From the NCBI RefSeq assembly GCF_018100785.1, contig NZ_JAGJEC010000002.1, forward strand, positions 372,001 to 436,000: 64,000 nucleotides of DNA, given 5' to 3'. Positions 16,804 to 26,400 of the stretch are shown one piece after another. Made by a program: the position numbers and the translations under genes. The first letter of the stretch is position 1; every line of letters starts with the position of its first letter. Source of the stretch: Maribacter sp. MMG018. Lineage in GTDB: Bacteria > Bacteroidota > Bacteroidia > Flavobacteriales > Flavobacteriaceae. Under the pieces are notes generated by a model. It was not told the DNA's origin. It did no database searches and saw only the letters and a program-made list of their open reading frames with translations.

Positions 16804-18831
16804 TTATTTCTCATCTTTATGTTTATCGAACCAAGCTAAAACACTGGCAATTTTTGCGACTAGATTGCTCGGTCTGTTGGCAATACCGTGTCCCGAACCG
16901 GGAATACGCACCATTGCGGCTTCTACACCTTCCAATTTTAGGGCGGTATAGAATTGTTCAGATTCACCGATAGGCGTTCTATAATCCTTTTCTCCCGTAA
17001 GTAACATTGTCGGCGTGGTAACGTTTGCGGCATACATTAACGGAGAACGCTTAAAATAGCTTTCTGGATCTTCCCATGGTTTTTTGCCGAACCAGTATTT
17101 GTAGAAGAAAGCAGGGTTGTCGGCATACAGCACAAAGCTGGTCCAGTTAATTACCGGTTTGGCCACAACGGCCGCTTTAAACCTATCGGTTTTACCTATG
17201 ATCCAAGCAGTTAGTACTCCTCCGCCACTACCACCGGTAACAAAAAGGTTATTGGTGTCTACATACCCTTTTTCTATAACGGCATCGACTCCGCTCATTA
17301 AATCGTCATAATCATGGTTCGGATAGTCGTGGTGGATCAGGTTTCCAAATTCAGCACCATAGCTGGTACTTCCCCTTGGGTTGGAATATAAAACTACATA
17401 ACCGGCAGCGGCATAGGCCTGTATTTCTGCACTGTACACAGAGCCATAACTGGTAAAGGGGCCACCATGTATTTCTAAGATGAACGGATACTTTTTGTTA
17501 GGGTCAAAATTAGGAGGGGTTACGATCCAGCCTTGTATTTTTCGTTGATCAAAAGAGGACTCCCACCATATTTCCTCTACTTTGCCCAAATCTTTATGAG
17601 AAAAGAGATCATCGTTGACGAAGGTGAGACGTTTTGTTCCTTTTTTATCTGCTACGGCCAAATCAGAAGGGTGTTCCGTTCCGCCCAATGTTAGGGCAAA
17701 CTTGTTGTTTTTAGAAACAGAAAAGTCTGCAGCGTTATAGGGTCTTCCCAACGATAGGCCGCCCAAGCCTTCAGCGATGGTCGTTACCTTACCGTCCAAA
17801 GTAATATGCCCTATTTTGGTATCGCCCTTATCATCGTACTGAAAATATAAGCCTTTGCCATCGGCGGCCCAATGTACATTGGCAATACCTCTATCAAAGT
17901 CTCCCGAAAGCAATTTAGAGTTACTGCCATCGGTATTCATTACATATAGCTCGGCCATTTGATAGCCCAAGAATTTATCGTCGTTTCCTGTATAGGCAAT
18001 CTGTTTGCCATTAGGTGAAAGTACGGGGTTGTTATCCGGGCCAAAACGGGTGGTTAAGGGGGTGACGGTATTTGTGTCAAGGTCTAAACGATAAATTTCG
18101 CTATTGGCCGGCTCAAAAGCTTCTTCAGGATTAAAATTAGCTGAAAAATACAGGCTCTTATTGTCTTTTGACCATATAGGGGCACCATGGTTAAAAGGCT
18201 CAGAGGTAAGTTGTCTTGGGGTACCACCATCTATAGATAAGGTAAACAATTGGGTGTGTCCCGATTTTAGGTATCCTTGGCCATCACCTCTATATTTTAA
18301 TTTATCGATATAGGTGGGTGGCGTGTTCCATTTGGCCCCTTCGGGCTTTTTGGGCATTTTAATGAGTGACTGTTTTTTTTCGGGGACGAACATGGTAAAT
18401 GCCAAATAACGGTCATCGTGCGACCAACTTACGGCACCCGGTGCTTTTGGTGTGTTCGTTAAAGGTGCTATCTCTTTCGTGTCCATCCACATTATGTAAA
18501 GCTTCATTTTATTATCCGCCATGTTCGACTTAAAAATGATTTTCTTTCCATCGTGTGACCATCTGGGGTAAAAGTCGTTATGGTTGCCAGTAGTCAATGG
18601 TCTGTTTTGCGAACCGTCGTAGTTAACGATCCATAGATTTGAGAGATTCTTGTCGGTCATAATGTCCTTAAAGTTTCTCACGTAGATAATTTTACTGCCG
18701 TCGGGTGAAATTTGAGGGTCGGATACATACTCCATGTTAAAAATATCGGTAAGCTCAAGATGTGATGACACTTGTGCCGTGGCAGGTACCGAAAACAGCA
18801 GAAAAAGCAGTGTTTTGATAAAAATTTTCAT
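16804..18831 (-). CDS. S9 family serine peptidase (prolyl oligopeptidase/DPP type), exported
   Basis: A 675-residue exported peptidase. After a signal peptide (about 19 residues) comes a TolB/WD40-like beta-propeller (to about residue 410, with repeated PxWSxDxK motifs), which gates access. The alpha/beta-hydrolase domain follows. The nucleophile is Ser535 in GGSGGGVLTAW, then Asp in GEKDYRTPIGESEQF and His in GSGHGIANRP. Such enzymes cut peptides after proline or acylated residues in the periplasm. It forms an operon with the EEP hydrolase downstream. Confidence 0.92.
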   Translation of the reverse strand: MKIFIKTLLFLLFSVPATAQVSSHLELTDIFNMEYVSDPQISPDGSKIIYVRNFKDIMTDKNLSNLWIVNYDGSQNRPLTTGNHNDFYPRWSHDGKKIIFKSNMADNKMKLYIMWMDTKEIAPLTNTPKAPGAVSWSHDDRYLAFTMFVPEKKQSLIKMPKKPEGAKWNTPPTYIDKLKYRGDGQGYLKSGHTQLFTLSIDGGTPRQLTSEPFNHGAPIWSKDNKSLYFSANFNPEEAFEPANSEIYRLDLDTNTVTPLTTRFGPDNNPVLSPNGKQIAYTGNDDKFLGYQMAELYVMNTDGSNSKLLSGDFDRGIANVHWAADGKGLYFQYDDKGDTKIGHITLDGKVTTIAEGLGGLSLGRPYNAADFSVSKNNKFALTLGGTEHPSDLAVADKKGTKRLTFVNDDLFSHKDLGKVEEIWWESSFDQRKIQGWIVTPPNFDPNKKYPFILEIHGGPFTSYGSVYSAEIQAYAAAGYVVLYSNPRGSTSYGAEFGNLIHHDYPNHDYDDLMSGVDAVIEKGYVDTNNLFVTGGSGGGVLTAWIIGKTDRFKAAVVAKPVINWTSFVLYADNPAFFYKYWFGKKPWEDPESYFKRSPLMYAANVTTPTMLLTGEKDYRTPIGESEQFYTALKLEGVEAAMVRIPGSGHGIANRPSNLVAKIASVLAWFDKHKDEK

Positions 18832-18969
18832 AATGTCGAATTAGGTTTGAAATAGAAGTTATGAAGATAACGATTATACATAAAATATGTAAACCCGTAA
18901 GATGGTAAAAGGTCAAGTATTTAATTGCTTTTGATCAAAGTGTTTTGTTGCTTTTCGTATTTTCACAAA

Positions 18970-19350
18970 ATGGATCAAAAAGGCTATCTACACCAAATTC
19001 ATCCGGTGCTTCCGGTTTGGGATGTAATAGAGGCGCTTGATTTTTATGTAAACCGGTTGGGGTTCAGGATCGCCTTTGCCGATGACCCTAAAAAACCCAA
19101 GTATGCCGGTGTTATAAAAGATGCCGTGGAGATACATTTGCAATGGCATGATGCCAAAGAGTGGGATGCTGAAATTGACCGACCTATGTTGAGGATCGTC
19201 ACCCAGAACATAGAATCCCTGTATCGGGAGTATGGAGAAAAAGAGGTCTTTAACCCGCACACTCTATTAAGGGAAACTGCCTGGGGCACTAAAGAATTTG
19301 CCTTTTATGATCCTTTTAAAAATGGATTGACCTTTTATAGGGATATTTAA
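18970..19350 (+). CDS. Glyoxalase/bleomycin-resistance (VOC) family protein
   Basis: A 126-residue vicinal-oxygen-chelate protein with one complete paired beta-alpha-beta-beta-beta unit: HPVLPVWDVIEALDFYVNRLGFRIAF at the start and GTKEFAFYDPFKNGLTFYRDI at the end. Members of this group bind and shield drugs such as bleomycin, or catalyse glyoxalase-like reactions. The sequence does not decide which. The frame is open to 18925, but the ATG at 18970 fits the family start. The SDR gene starts 49 bases downstream. Confidence 0.85.
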   Translation: MDQKGYLHQIHPVLPVWDVIEALDFYVNRLGFRIAFADDPKKPKYAGVIKDAVEIHLQWHDAKEWDAEIDRPMLRIVTQNIESLYREYGEKEVFNPHTLLRETAWGTKEFAFYDPFKNGLTFYRDI

Positions 19351-19399
19351 AGTAGATGATCGTAGAGGATTGAAAGTCAGGAATTAAAAAAAGATAAAA

Positions 19400-20383
19400 A
19401 TGAAAGTATTATTTATTGGGGGAACGGGGAATATTAGTACGCCAAGTAGCAAACTTGCCGTATCTAAAGGAATGGATCTGTATTTGTTGAACAGGGGAAA
19501 GGCCAAGGTTCACATTGATGGGGCAAAAACCATTATCGGGGATATTAATAAGCCAAACGAGTTGGCCGAACTAAAAAAACATGATTGGGATGTAGTCGTT
19601 AATTGGATCGCCTTTACACCAGAAGATATTGAGCGAGATATCGCATTGTTTAAAGGGAAGACCAAACAATACATTTTTATCAGTTCTGCGTCTTGTTACC
19701 AGACACCGTTAAGTTATCCGGTAATAACCGAGTCTACACCGTTGCACAACAATTTATGGGATTACTCGCAAGGTAAAATTCAGTGTGAGGACCGTTTGCA
19801 AAAAGCGTATCGCGAAGAAGGGTTTCCCATTACCATAGTTCGCCCTTCATTAACGTACGATACCGTAATACCGATTGCAATAGGCGGATTTAATAAATAC
19901 AATACCGCAAAGCGAATTTTAGAAGGTAAGGAAATCATAATACATGGCGATGGAACATCGTTATGGACGGTAACCCATTCCGATGATTTTGCTAAGGGAT
20001 TTGTTGGCCTCCTAGGCTTGCAACCCGCGATTGGCCATGCTTTTCATATTACTTCGGATGAGGTACTTAGCTGGAATATGATTTATAAGATTTTGGCGGA
20101 TGCACTTGGGAAAGAAGCGAAGGTGGTGCATATAGCCTCTGACTTTATCTGTAAGGTAGAGCCGTCCTTTACTGGGACCTTGTTGGCGGACAAGGCAGAA
20201 AGCGTCTTGTTCGATAATACAAAGATCAAGACTTTTGTACCCGGATTTAAGGCAACGATCCCTTTTTCCGAAGGAATCAAAAGAACCATTACATGGTTAC
20301 AAGAGAAACCGGAACGCCAAAATATAGATTTGGAAACGGAAGCGAAGATCGAGAATGTGTTGAAAGCCTATAAGGGATTATAA
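19400..20383 (+). CDS. NAD(P)-dependent epimerase/dehydratase (extended SDR)
   Basis: A 327-residue cytoplasmic protein with the Rossmann motif GGTGNIS at residues 7-13. Further features are SSASCYQTP, where the usual catalytic Tyr-x-x-x-Lys follows as YSQGKIQCE, and IVRPSLTYD in the substrate region. It resembles the NmrA/epimerase proteins that act on nucleotide sugars or serve as redox sensors. The exact substrate is unknown. It probably shares a transcript with the VOC gene upstream. Confidence 0.85.
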   Translation: MKVLFIGGTGNISTPSSKLAVSKGMDLYLLNRGKAKVHIDGAKTIIGDINKPNELAELKKHDWDVVVNWIAFTPEDIERDIALFKGKTKQYIFISSASCYQTPLSYPVITESTPLHNNLWDYSQGKIQCEDRLQKAYREEGFPITIVRPSLTYDTVIPIAIGGFNKYNTAKRILEGKEIIIHGDGTSLWTVTHSDDFAKGFVGLLGLQPAIGHAFHITSDEVLSWNMIYKILADALGKEAKVVHIASDFICKVEPSFTGTLLADKAESVLFDNTKIKTFVPGFKATIPFSEGIKRTITWLQEKPERQNIDLETEAKIENVLKAYKGL

Positions 20384-20556
20384 ATATATTTTTTTTAAGG
20401 TCTCGTTTTTGAATCCGATTTCATTTAGGAAGTACCGCTATCATATGCTTTAAAAGTGGCATCTATAGATTGAACGTTTTTAAACTGTTTTCTATAGGTA
20501 GTTTTTAGGCAATTACCGTAAAATAGAACTACGGGAGTGGCTTGTATATCTTGGTA

Positions 20557-21303
20557 TTATTCTATTTCATGATTATTTAAATATTTTTCTATTCTTTGAT
20601 ATAAGAGTGCAGCGTCTTTTTTAGCATACTCAAGCCTATTTAGAATGGAATAGGCATAGGTTAATTCTAAATTTGTGAGTTGGTAAAATTTATCCTTACG
20701 CATCATTTTTAAAAGAATGGGGATTTCGGCGGGACTTACTGAATCTGGAAATTTAGGGTTAAATACTTTGTATGAGTTCATAAAATGCGGGTAATCACTC
20801 CGTGAATCTGAACCATATTCATATAGGAATTCTAAATTAAGATAGTACGCAACAATCTCATCACGTATGTCTTGGTCTGAAATTAGGCTAATGTTACCTG
20901 TGCTTGATAACTCATTAAAAGTTCTATTATTAGGGGTAAACCTGCCTATGCCATAAATACCGCCATATGCTACATCATTTATAAATGTGATGGTATCGGT
21001 TGGTATTATACCGTTCAGGTAGTAATTTTTAGCCTTGTTTAAACTTTGAATTTTTTTATCACCATTTTTAAACCAGGTCCTTTCAAAATATAAGGAATCC
21101 GATAGTATATCCTCTTGAATATTCTTTAGATAATTCAATTCTACCTCTCTGCTTTTACGAGACTCATTCCAGTTATTAATCTGTAAGGCAATTAAGATTC
21201 CAAAAACAACGAGAATAATTTCACCGATGGCGTATTTTATATACTTGGAAACTTTGCCTTCTTCGAGCAGGTTTCTGCGGATTTTTCTAAAGAAATTAAT
21301 CAT
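20557..21303 (-). CDS. DUF6090 family membrane protein
   Basis: A 248-residue protein with one membrane helix near the start (about residues 27-43). It carries the family signature IRRNLLEEGKVSKYIKYAIGEIILVVFGILIALQ followed by NNWNESRK (split here at the helix end). The remaining 200 residues are a helical domain predicted to lie outside the cytoplasm. DUF6090 is abundant in Flavobacteriaceae and has no known function. It is the last gene of the kinase/cyclase/PycTM operon, 16 bases after the PycTM gene, and so is a candidate extra membrane component of that system. Confidence 0.85.
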   Translation of the reverse strand: MINFFRKIRRNLLEEGKVSKYIKYAIGEIILVVFGILIALQINNWNESRKSREVELNYLKNIQEDILSDSLYFERTWFKNGDKKIQSLNKAKNYYLNGIIPTDTITFINDVAYGGIYGIGRFTPNNRTFNELSSTGNISLISDQDIRDEIVAYYLNLEFLYEYGSDSRSDYPHFMNSYKVFNPKFPDSVSPAEIPILLKMMRKDKFYQLTNLELTYAYSILNRLEYAKKDAALLYQRIEKYLNNHEIE

Positions 21304-21319
21304 TGGTGTCCGCTTATAG

Positions 21320-21946
21320 TTACATGATTCTTAGTACGGCATAGTACACAGCGGTTGCTAATAACAGCAAAAGGCTTATGGCTAAAAACCTGATCGAACG
21401 TTGTACGTTTCTAAATTTCCATGCAGAGATCTTAGAATTGATATAGATTTGCTCTCCCAATTGTTCAAAAACCTCTTTCTCGTTAATGCTTACGTTGTAA
21501 AACTTCTTTGAAAACTCTTTAATGGTGCCGAACTTGGTAATGACATCTCCAAAATAAAATACATTGTCGCTATAGTTTCCCTCCAATTTTGGAATAAAGC
21601 ACCGTACACTATAAAAGATAGACATTACCGTAGCTATAAACCAAAGCCCCATGAGTATATAGAATAAAATGGCATTGGAGAGCGAATGCATTACAGGGGC
21701 TGCACTTTGGTAGATAAAGTTTAGAATAATACCGTAAAAGGAAAGTATAAGCCCCGCTTTTAGTTCTGATGCCTTTATGAGTCCGGATACATAATTAATG
21801 GTTCCCCAATAATGATCGACCAATTCTTCTGAATGTCCCTTAGATTTTAATTCATCTAAAAGACCTTTCTCAAAAGCGGATAAGGAATCGTGAACTTGCT
21901 CTTTAGCAGCCGTTTTTTGTTTTTTATTGTTCGATGGTTTGGTCAT
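21320..21946 (-). CDS. Pycsar-type membrane effector (PycTM/DUF5706)
   Basis: A 208-residue protein matching the PycTM family (formerly DUF5706, PF18967). In Pycsar anti-phage systems these effectors respond to cyclic pyrimidine nucleotides and damage the inner membrane. Features seen: a long amphipathic start; YVSGLIKASELKAGLILSF leading into helix 1 (about 63-80); helix 2 (about 91-116); then FIPK, NYSDNVFYFGD and an EQLGEQIYINSKISAWKF block, all family-like; and a C-terminal hydrophobic helix (187-205). It starts 23 bases after a class III nucleotide cyclase. The family call is firm. A defence role is inference, since the cyclase looks like an adenylyl cyclase. Confidence 0.85.
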   Translation of the reverse strand: MTKPSNNKKQKTAAKEQVHDSLSAFEKGLLDELKSKGHSEELVDHYWGTINYVSGLIKASELKAGLILSFYGIILNFIYQSAAPVMHSLSNAILFYILMGLWFIATVMSIFYSVRCFIPKLEGNYSDNVFYFGDVITKFGTIKEFSKKFYNVSINEKEVFEQLGEQIYINSKISAWKFRNVQRSIRFLAISLLLLLATAVYYAVLRIM

Positions 21947-21969
21947 GGATTTTAATTTATTGTAACTGG

Positions 21970-23010
21970 CTATTCTATCACATTGTACACCATGAGTGGT
22001 TGCGATTTGTTCTTCATGTTAATACTGCCTAAGTTTTCACATTTAAAAGCTTCTTTTACCTGTTCATAACAACTTTCGCAGATAATAATTTGATTTTCTT
22101 TTGCGGCATCTTGTAACCTGGCAGCAGTATTTACAGAATCTCCAATAACGGTATAGTCCAATCTTTTTAATGTCGCCGAGCCAATGTTTCCAGAAATCAT
22201 TTCTCCGCTTTTAATACCGATAGAAACCTTTGGTTGGTATGTTTCTTTGCCTTCCTCAACAGGAAGACTGTTTACTTGGTTTCTTATGGCCAATGCGGCA
22301 TCAATGGCACGGTCTAAATGATATTCGCCCCTAAAAACGGCCATCACGGCATCTCCTATAAATTTGTCTATAATGCCGTCTTGCTCCATAATCTCCTTCA
22401 CCATGGTATCGAAATAGGTATTGAGCATTGAAACGACTATATCTGGACTCGTGGTTTCACTGATTTTTGTGAATCCGCAAACATCAACGAACATTATTGT
22501 GCCCTCGATATTTTCGTTCGCCATAATTTTGGACTCATATTCTTGACCTCCCATAAAGTTGAGAACATTCTCGTCTACATACATTTTAAGAATATTGTTC
22601 TCTTTGATCGCCTGCAGTGTTTTTCTTATCTCCATGGCATGCTTTAAAGTTTTTTCCATGGTAATGGTCAGGTCTTCAAAGTTTATGGGTTTGGTGATAA
22701 AATCGAAAGCACCACGGTTCATGGCTACACGAATATTCTCCATATCCCCATAGGCGGAAACAATGACAGATTTAATCAACGGACTGGATTCGTGCAACTC
22801 TGAGAGTAGGGTAAGTCCATCCATCTCGGGCATGTTAATATCGCTCAAAACAATATCGATACCTGGGTTTTCAACGAGCTTGTCAAGTGCATCTCTACCA
22901 TTTATGGCAAATACAAACTCATATTCGTTTTGTCGTATCTGTTTTCTAAATTTCTGCTTGATGAGTATCTCTAAATCCGTCTCATCATCTACTACCATTA
23001 TTTTTGCCAT
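21970..23010 (-). CDS. Receiver-class III nucleotidyl cyclase fusion (response regulator)
   Basis: A 346-residue response regulator with an enzyme output. The receiver (about 1-120) has acidic residues DDE at 8-10, phospho-acceptor Asp57 in [11 protein letters not shown], and Lys107 in TKP. A helical linker (about 121-165) leads to a class III cyclase domain with metal aspartates Asp176 (FVDVCGFT) and Asp220 ([12 protein letters not shown]), base-reading Lys216 and Asp285, and transition-state Asn294 and Arg298 ([10 protein letters not shown]). All catalytic residues are present. Lys/Asp at the base positions predicts ATP as substrate, giving cAMP. It follows the lone receiver by 4 bases and precedes the PycTM effector by 23. 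Confidence 0.93.
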   Translation of the reverse strand: MAKIMVVDDETDLEILIKQKFRKQIRQNEYEFVFAINGRDALDKLVENPGIDIVLSDINMPEMDGLTLLSELHESSPLIKSVIVSAYGDMENIRVAMNRGAFDFITKPINFEDLTITMEKTLKHAMEIRKTLQAIKENNILKMYVDENVLNFMGGQEYESKIMANENIEGTIMFVDVCGFTKISETTSPDIVVSMLNTYFDTMVKEIMEQDGIIDKFIGDAVMAVFRGEYHLDRAIDAALAIRNQVNSLPVEEGKETYQPKVSIGIKSGEMISGNIGSATLKRLDYTVIGDSVNTAARLQDAAKENQIIICESCYEQVKEAFKCENLGSINMKNKSQPLMVYNVIE

Positions 23011-23014
23011 AGTC

Positions 23015-23389
23015 TTATGTTAAGGTTATCAGCTTGTCTTTTAGAAGTGAAAAGTCTAAAGGTTTTGTAAGAAAGTCATCGGCACCTAGATTTTTTGCCA
23101 TAGTTCTATTTTCATCATCTCCATAGGCGGTAATCATCATAACCATTGGAGGCGGTTTTACGTAATTTTTTTTGATGGTATCTAACAATTCCAGTCCGCT
23201 CATGCCGGGCATATTTATATCGGATAAAATCAATACCGCTTCATGTTCCATTGCTTTCATTAAGTTTAAGGCTTCTTCGCCAGAAAAGGCAAATACAAAC
23301 TCTAATTCTTCTTTTCGTATTTCTTTTCTAAAACGCTGTTGAAAAAGTACTTTTACATCTTGTTCGTCATCTACAACTAATATTTTCAT
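23015..23389 (-). CDS. Single-domain response regulator (CheY-like receiver)
   Basis: A 124-residue stand-alone receiver with no output domain. It has Asp7-Asp8, phospho-acceptor Asp57 ([11 protein letters not shown]), a Thr in MMITAYGD and Lys in TKP. Its sequence closely parallels the receiver of the neighbouring cyclase (both have FRK.IR...EFVFA and Asp57), suggesting a local duplication. It lies 17 bases after the propeller kinase and 4 bases before the cyclase. It could shuttle phosphate, or act as a sink competing with the cyclase receiver. Confidence 0.92.
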   Translation of the reverse strand: MKILVVDDEQDVKVLFQQRFRKEIRKEELEFVFAFSGEEALNLMKAMEHEAVLILSDINMPGMSGLELLDTIKKNYVKPPPMVMMITAYGDDENRTMAKNLGADDFLTKPLDFSLLKDKLITLT

Positions 23390-23406
23390 AAGGTGGTTTT
23401 TTGTGG

Positions 23407-26400
23407 TTATTTTATTGGTAATGCTATGGTAAAAGTGGTGCCTTCTCCCTGTTTGGTATCAACTGTTAATTCACCACCATGTACTTTTACAATATCATAG
23501 CTTAATGATAGTCCTAATCCGGTGCCTTCCCCAGAAGGTTTAGTAGTGAAAAAGGGTTGAAATATTTTATCCAATACCTCTTTAGGCACTCCATTACCAT
23601 TGTCCGATACTTTTATGAATACCATAGTACCTTTCTTTTCTGTAGTTACCGAAACGGTAGGTTCGTACCCTTTGGGGTTTTCTTCTTTTTTCTTCTTTAC
23701 CACATAAAAGGCATTTGTAATAAGGTTGAGAATTACTCTACCCATATCTTGGGCTACGATATTTAATTTACCGATAGAGTCGTCAAAGTCGGTATTTAAT
23801 GTGGCATTAAAGGTTTTATCCTTTGCACGTAAACCATGGTAGGCCAGGCGTAGGTATTCATCTGATAAAGTATTGATATCCGTCATTTCTTTTTGACCAG
23901 TGCTGCTACGGCTATGTTGTAACATTCCTTTCACAATGCCATCTGCACGCTTGCCATGAAAAATGATTTTATCCTCGTTATCAGAAACATCTTTGGCCAG
24001 GGCTTTTACTTCATCATAGTTGCCATTCTCAATTTCTACTTCCATTTCTTCCAGAAGTTCTTTATTTACTTCAGAGAAGTTGTTGACAAAGTTGAGCGGA
24101 TTTTGAATTTCGTGGGCAATACCTGCAGTAAGTTCACCCAAACTTGCCATTTTCTCTGATTGTATCAGCTTTGATTGTGTGGACTTTAATTCGTCTATTT
24201 TATTTTTAAGCTGAACCGTTCTATGACTAACACGCTCTTCTAAGATTCTATTTTCTTTAGTTAATTTTCTGGCCCTAAAAACAATATATGCCCTTAAAAT
24301 ACTAGCTGCAATTAAACAGAATATTAAGTATGCCCACCAAGTTTGCCACCATGGAGGATTTATTTTAAAAGATAGGCTATCAGGATTGGACCAATTACCA
24401 ATGGAATTTCTAACGGCCACTTTAAAGGTGTAATTTCCTGGTTTTAAATTATAATAGTTCTTGGTCTTGGTTGCATTTGCGGCATAGGTCCAATCTTCAT
24501 CTTCACCATCTAGAATAAATCGATAGTTTAATTTATCTCTATTAAATATAGCATCACTACCGTAACTAAAACTAATACTGTTCTGGTCATAGGGTAGTAT
24601 TAGTCCTTCTGGAATATTATAAGGAGGTTTAACAGAATCCCACCTTATTTTATTGGTACTGGCATTGGTTGAAGTTTGCTCTTTTGTAGAATCTTTTCCA
24701 ATATTTATATTGAGCCACGGGTTTTCATCCATGACGAAAATGTTGTTGATTTTCACTGTTCCAGTAGTACTATCCTTTTGTGGTTCTGTATTAAGAACAA
24801 GTAGTTTCCATTCATTGGAAGTATTTGTAACACCTGACCAAAACTGACCGTTTTTTAAAAATTTAGGGGAATCTTGTAAATAATCGTTCGATTTAAAACC
24901 AAGTCCGTCATTAAAATTGTAGAAGCCTTTATCAGTTGTTTTTGCAGTGGCTTTTTCCATGGCAACTAAACCATTACCGCTAGCAGCGTACATCATACCT
25001 CCTTTTTCGGTCAGATCATAAAAATCTGTAGGGTATAGTCCGTTTTCTTTCTTTATTGAGGTTAGGGTATTTTGTTCTAAGTTTAGTATGTTAACACCAT
25101 TTTCGGTAGTTAACCATAGCTCTCTTTCGTTTGAAATTTTGGCGGTGGATACATTATTATTGCTAAGACCTTGTTCTTCTCTAAGGTAACTGACGATATT
25201 CGTTTTTAAATCAACTTTGGCTAACCCGTTCGTAGTAGGGGTCCAAAGAATTTCTTTATCATAAACCATTATAGATCCACTTCCTGCAATTAAAAAATCA
25301 GGGTTATTTTTAGAAACTGCTTTTTTAAAGTTGTTGTTTTCAATATTATAGACATACAGGCCCATTCTCGTATATATTGCAAAAGTATGCTCATCAATAA
25401 TTGCAATACCTGCTCCGTAAACATCGGTAGAATTGGCGTATGAGGTGAGTTTGTTTTTTTGTCGATCAAGAATAGAAAAGCCTTCTCTCGTATTTATAAA
25501 ATAAATATTAGGTGTGATCTCTTTAATGAAATTAATTGTGTTAGTGTTGGAATGTAACTGATCAAAACCTAGGGCTTTTATAGTATTTTCATTTAAGTTG
25601 ATTATATTGATTCCCGAAGCCGTTCCTAACCATATGTCACCATTGGAGTCTTCTTCTATTTCCCATATTTCCTCATTTATAAGACCTCTTGTGTCATCAA
25701 AATATTCTGTTTGTAAAGTGTAATTTGTGGTTATTAATACTCCATTATCCGTAGTGGCAATCCATAACGAGCCATCATTTCTTTTTAAGGGTCTAGGAAT
25801 CTTTAGAGAGCCTTGTAGTGCGCTATTTAAAGCTATCGTTTTGTGTTTTTCCAGATTGTTACTTAAGATAAACGCCTCGTTAACGCCCAAAATCCAGAAA
25901 TTACCATCGTTATCTTCTTCCATTTCGGTACCTACTATGCTATAGCCATTTTCTTGGTCTAATACTTTTGCAGTATTATCTTTTAAGGAGAGTCGTAAAA
26001 CCCTAGGAATGGTAATATTACTAGTTGCAGAAGAATATGGATAGTTAAGCCAAATGTTTCCTTTTTGATCTTCTGTAACATCCCAAACTATGGAGTTTAT
26101 TTCAATGTCTGCAATCCTTGAAAGTGTTTTAAGCTCCTTTCTATCCTTATCTAAAATCCTCAAATGATTTGTATAACCTAACCAAAGATTATTATTGCTA
26201 TCTTCAAAAAGTCTCCAAGGTTTATTACTATTAACGTTGCTTACTTTTTGCAAACTTTTTAATTCAGGGTCAATAGTATAGAAGCCTTCGTTTAGAGACG
26301 CTATATACATAGTACCGGTATGGTCGCAAAGAACGTCGAATGGGGTGAAATTTTCAGTTCTGGTAATGGTATATTCTATATTATTATCGAAATCTAATAC

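Noticed and set aside
18104..18313. Plus-strand frames within the S9 peptidase gene
   Set aside because: They are antisense to a gene with a full catalytic triad and have no start context or homology.
20557..23010. A canonical Pycsar system
   Set aside because: The effector fits, but the cyclase is a response regulator with adenylyl-type Lys216/Asp285, so I describe it as Pycsar-like rather than as a standard pyrimidine cyclase system.
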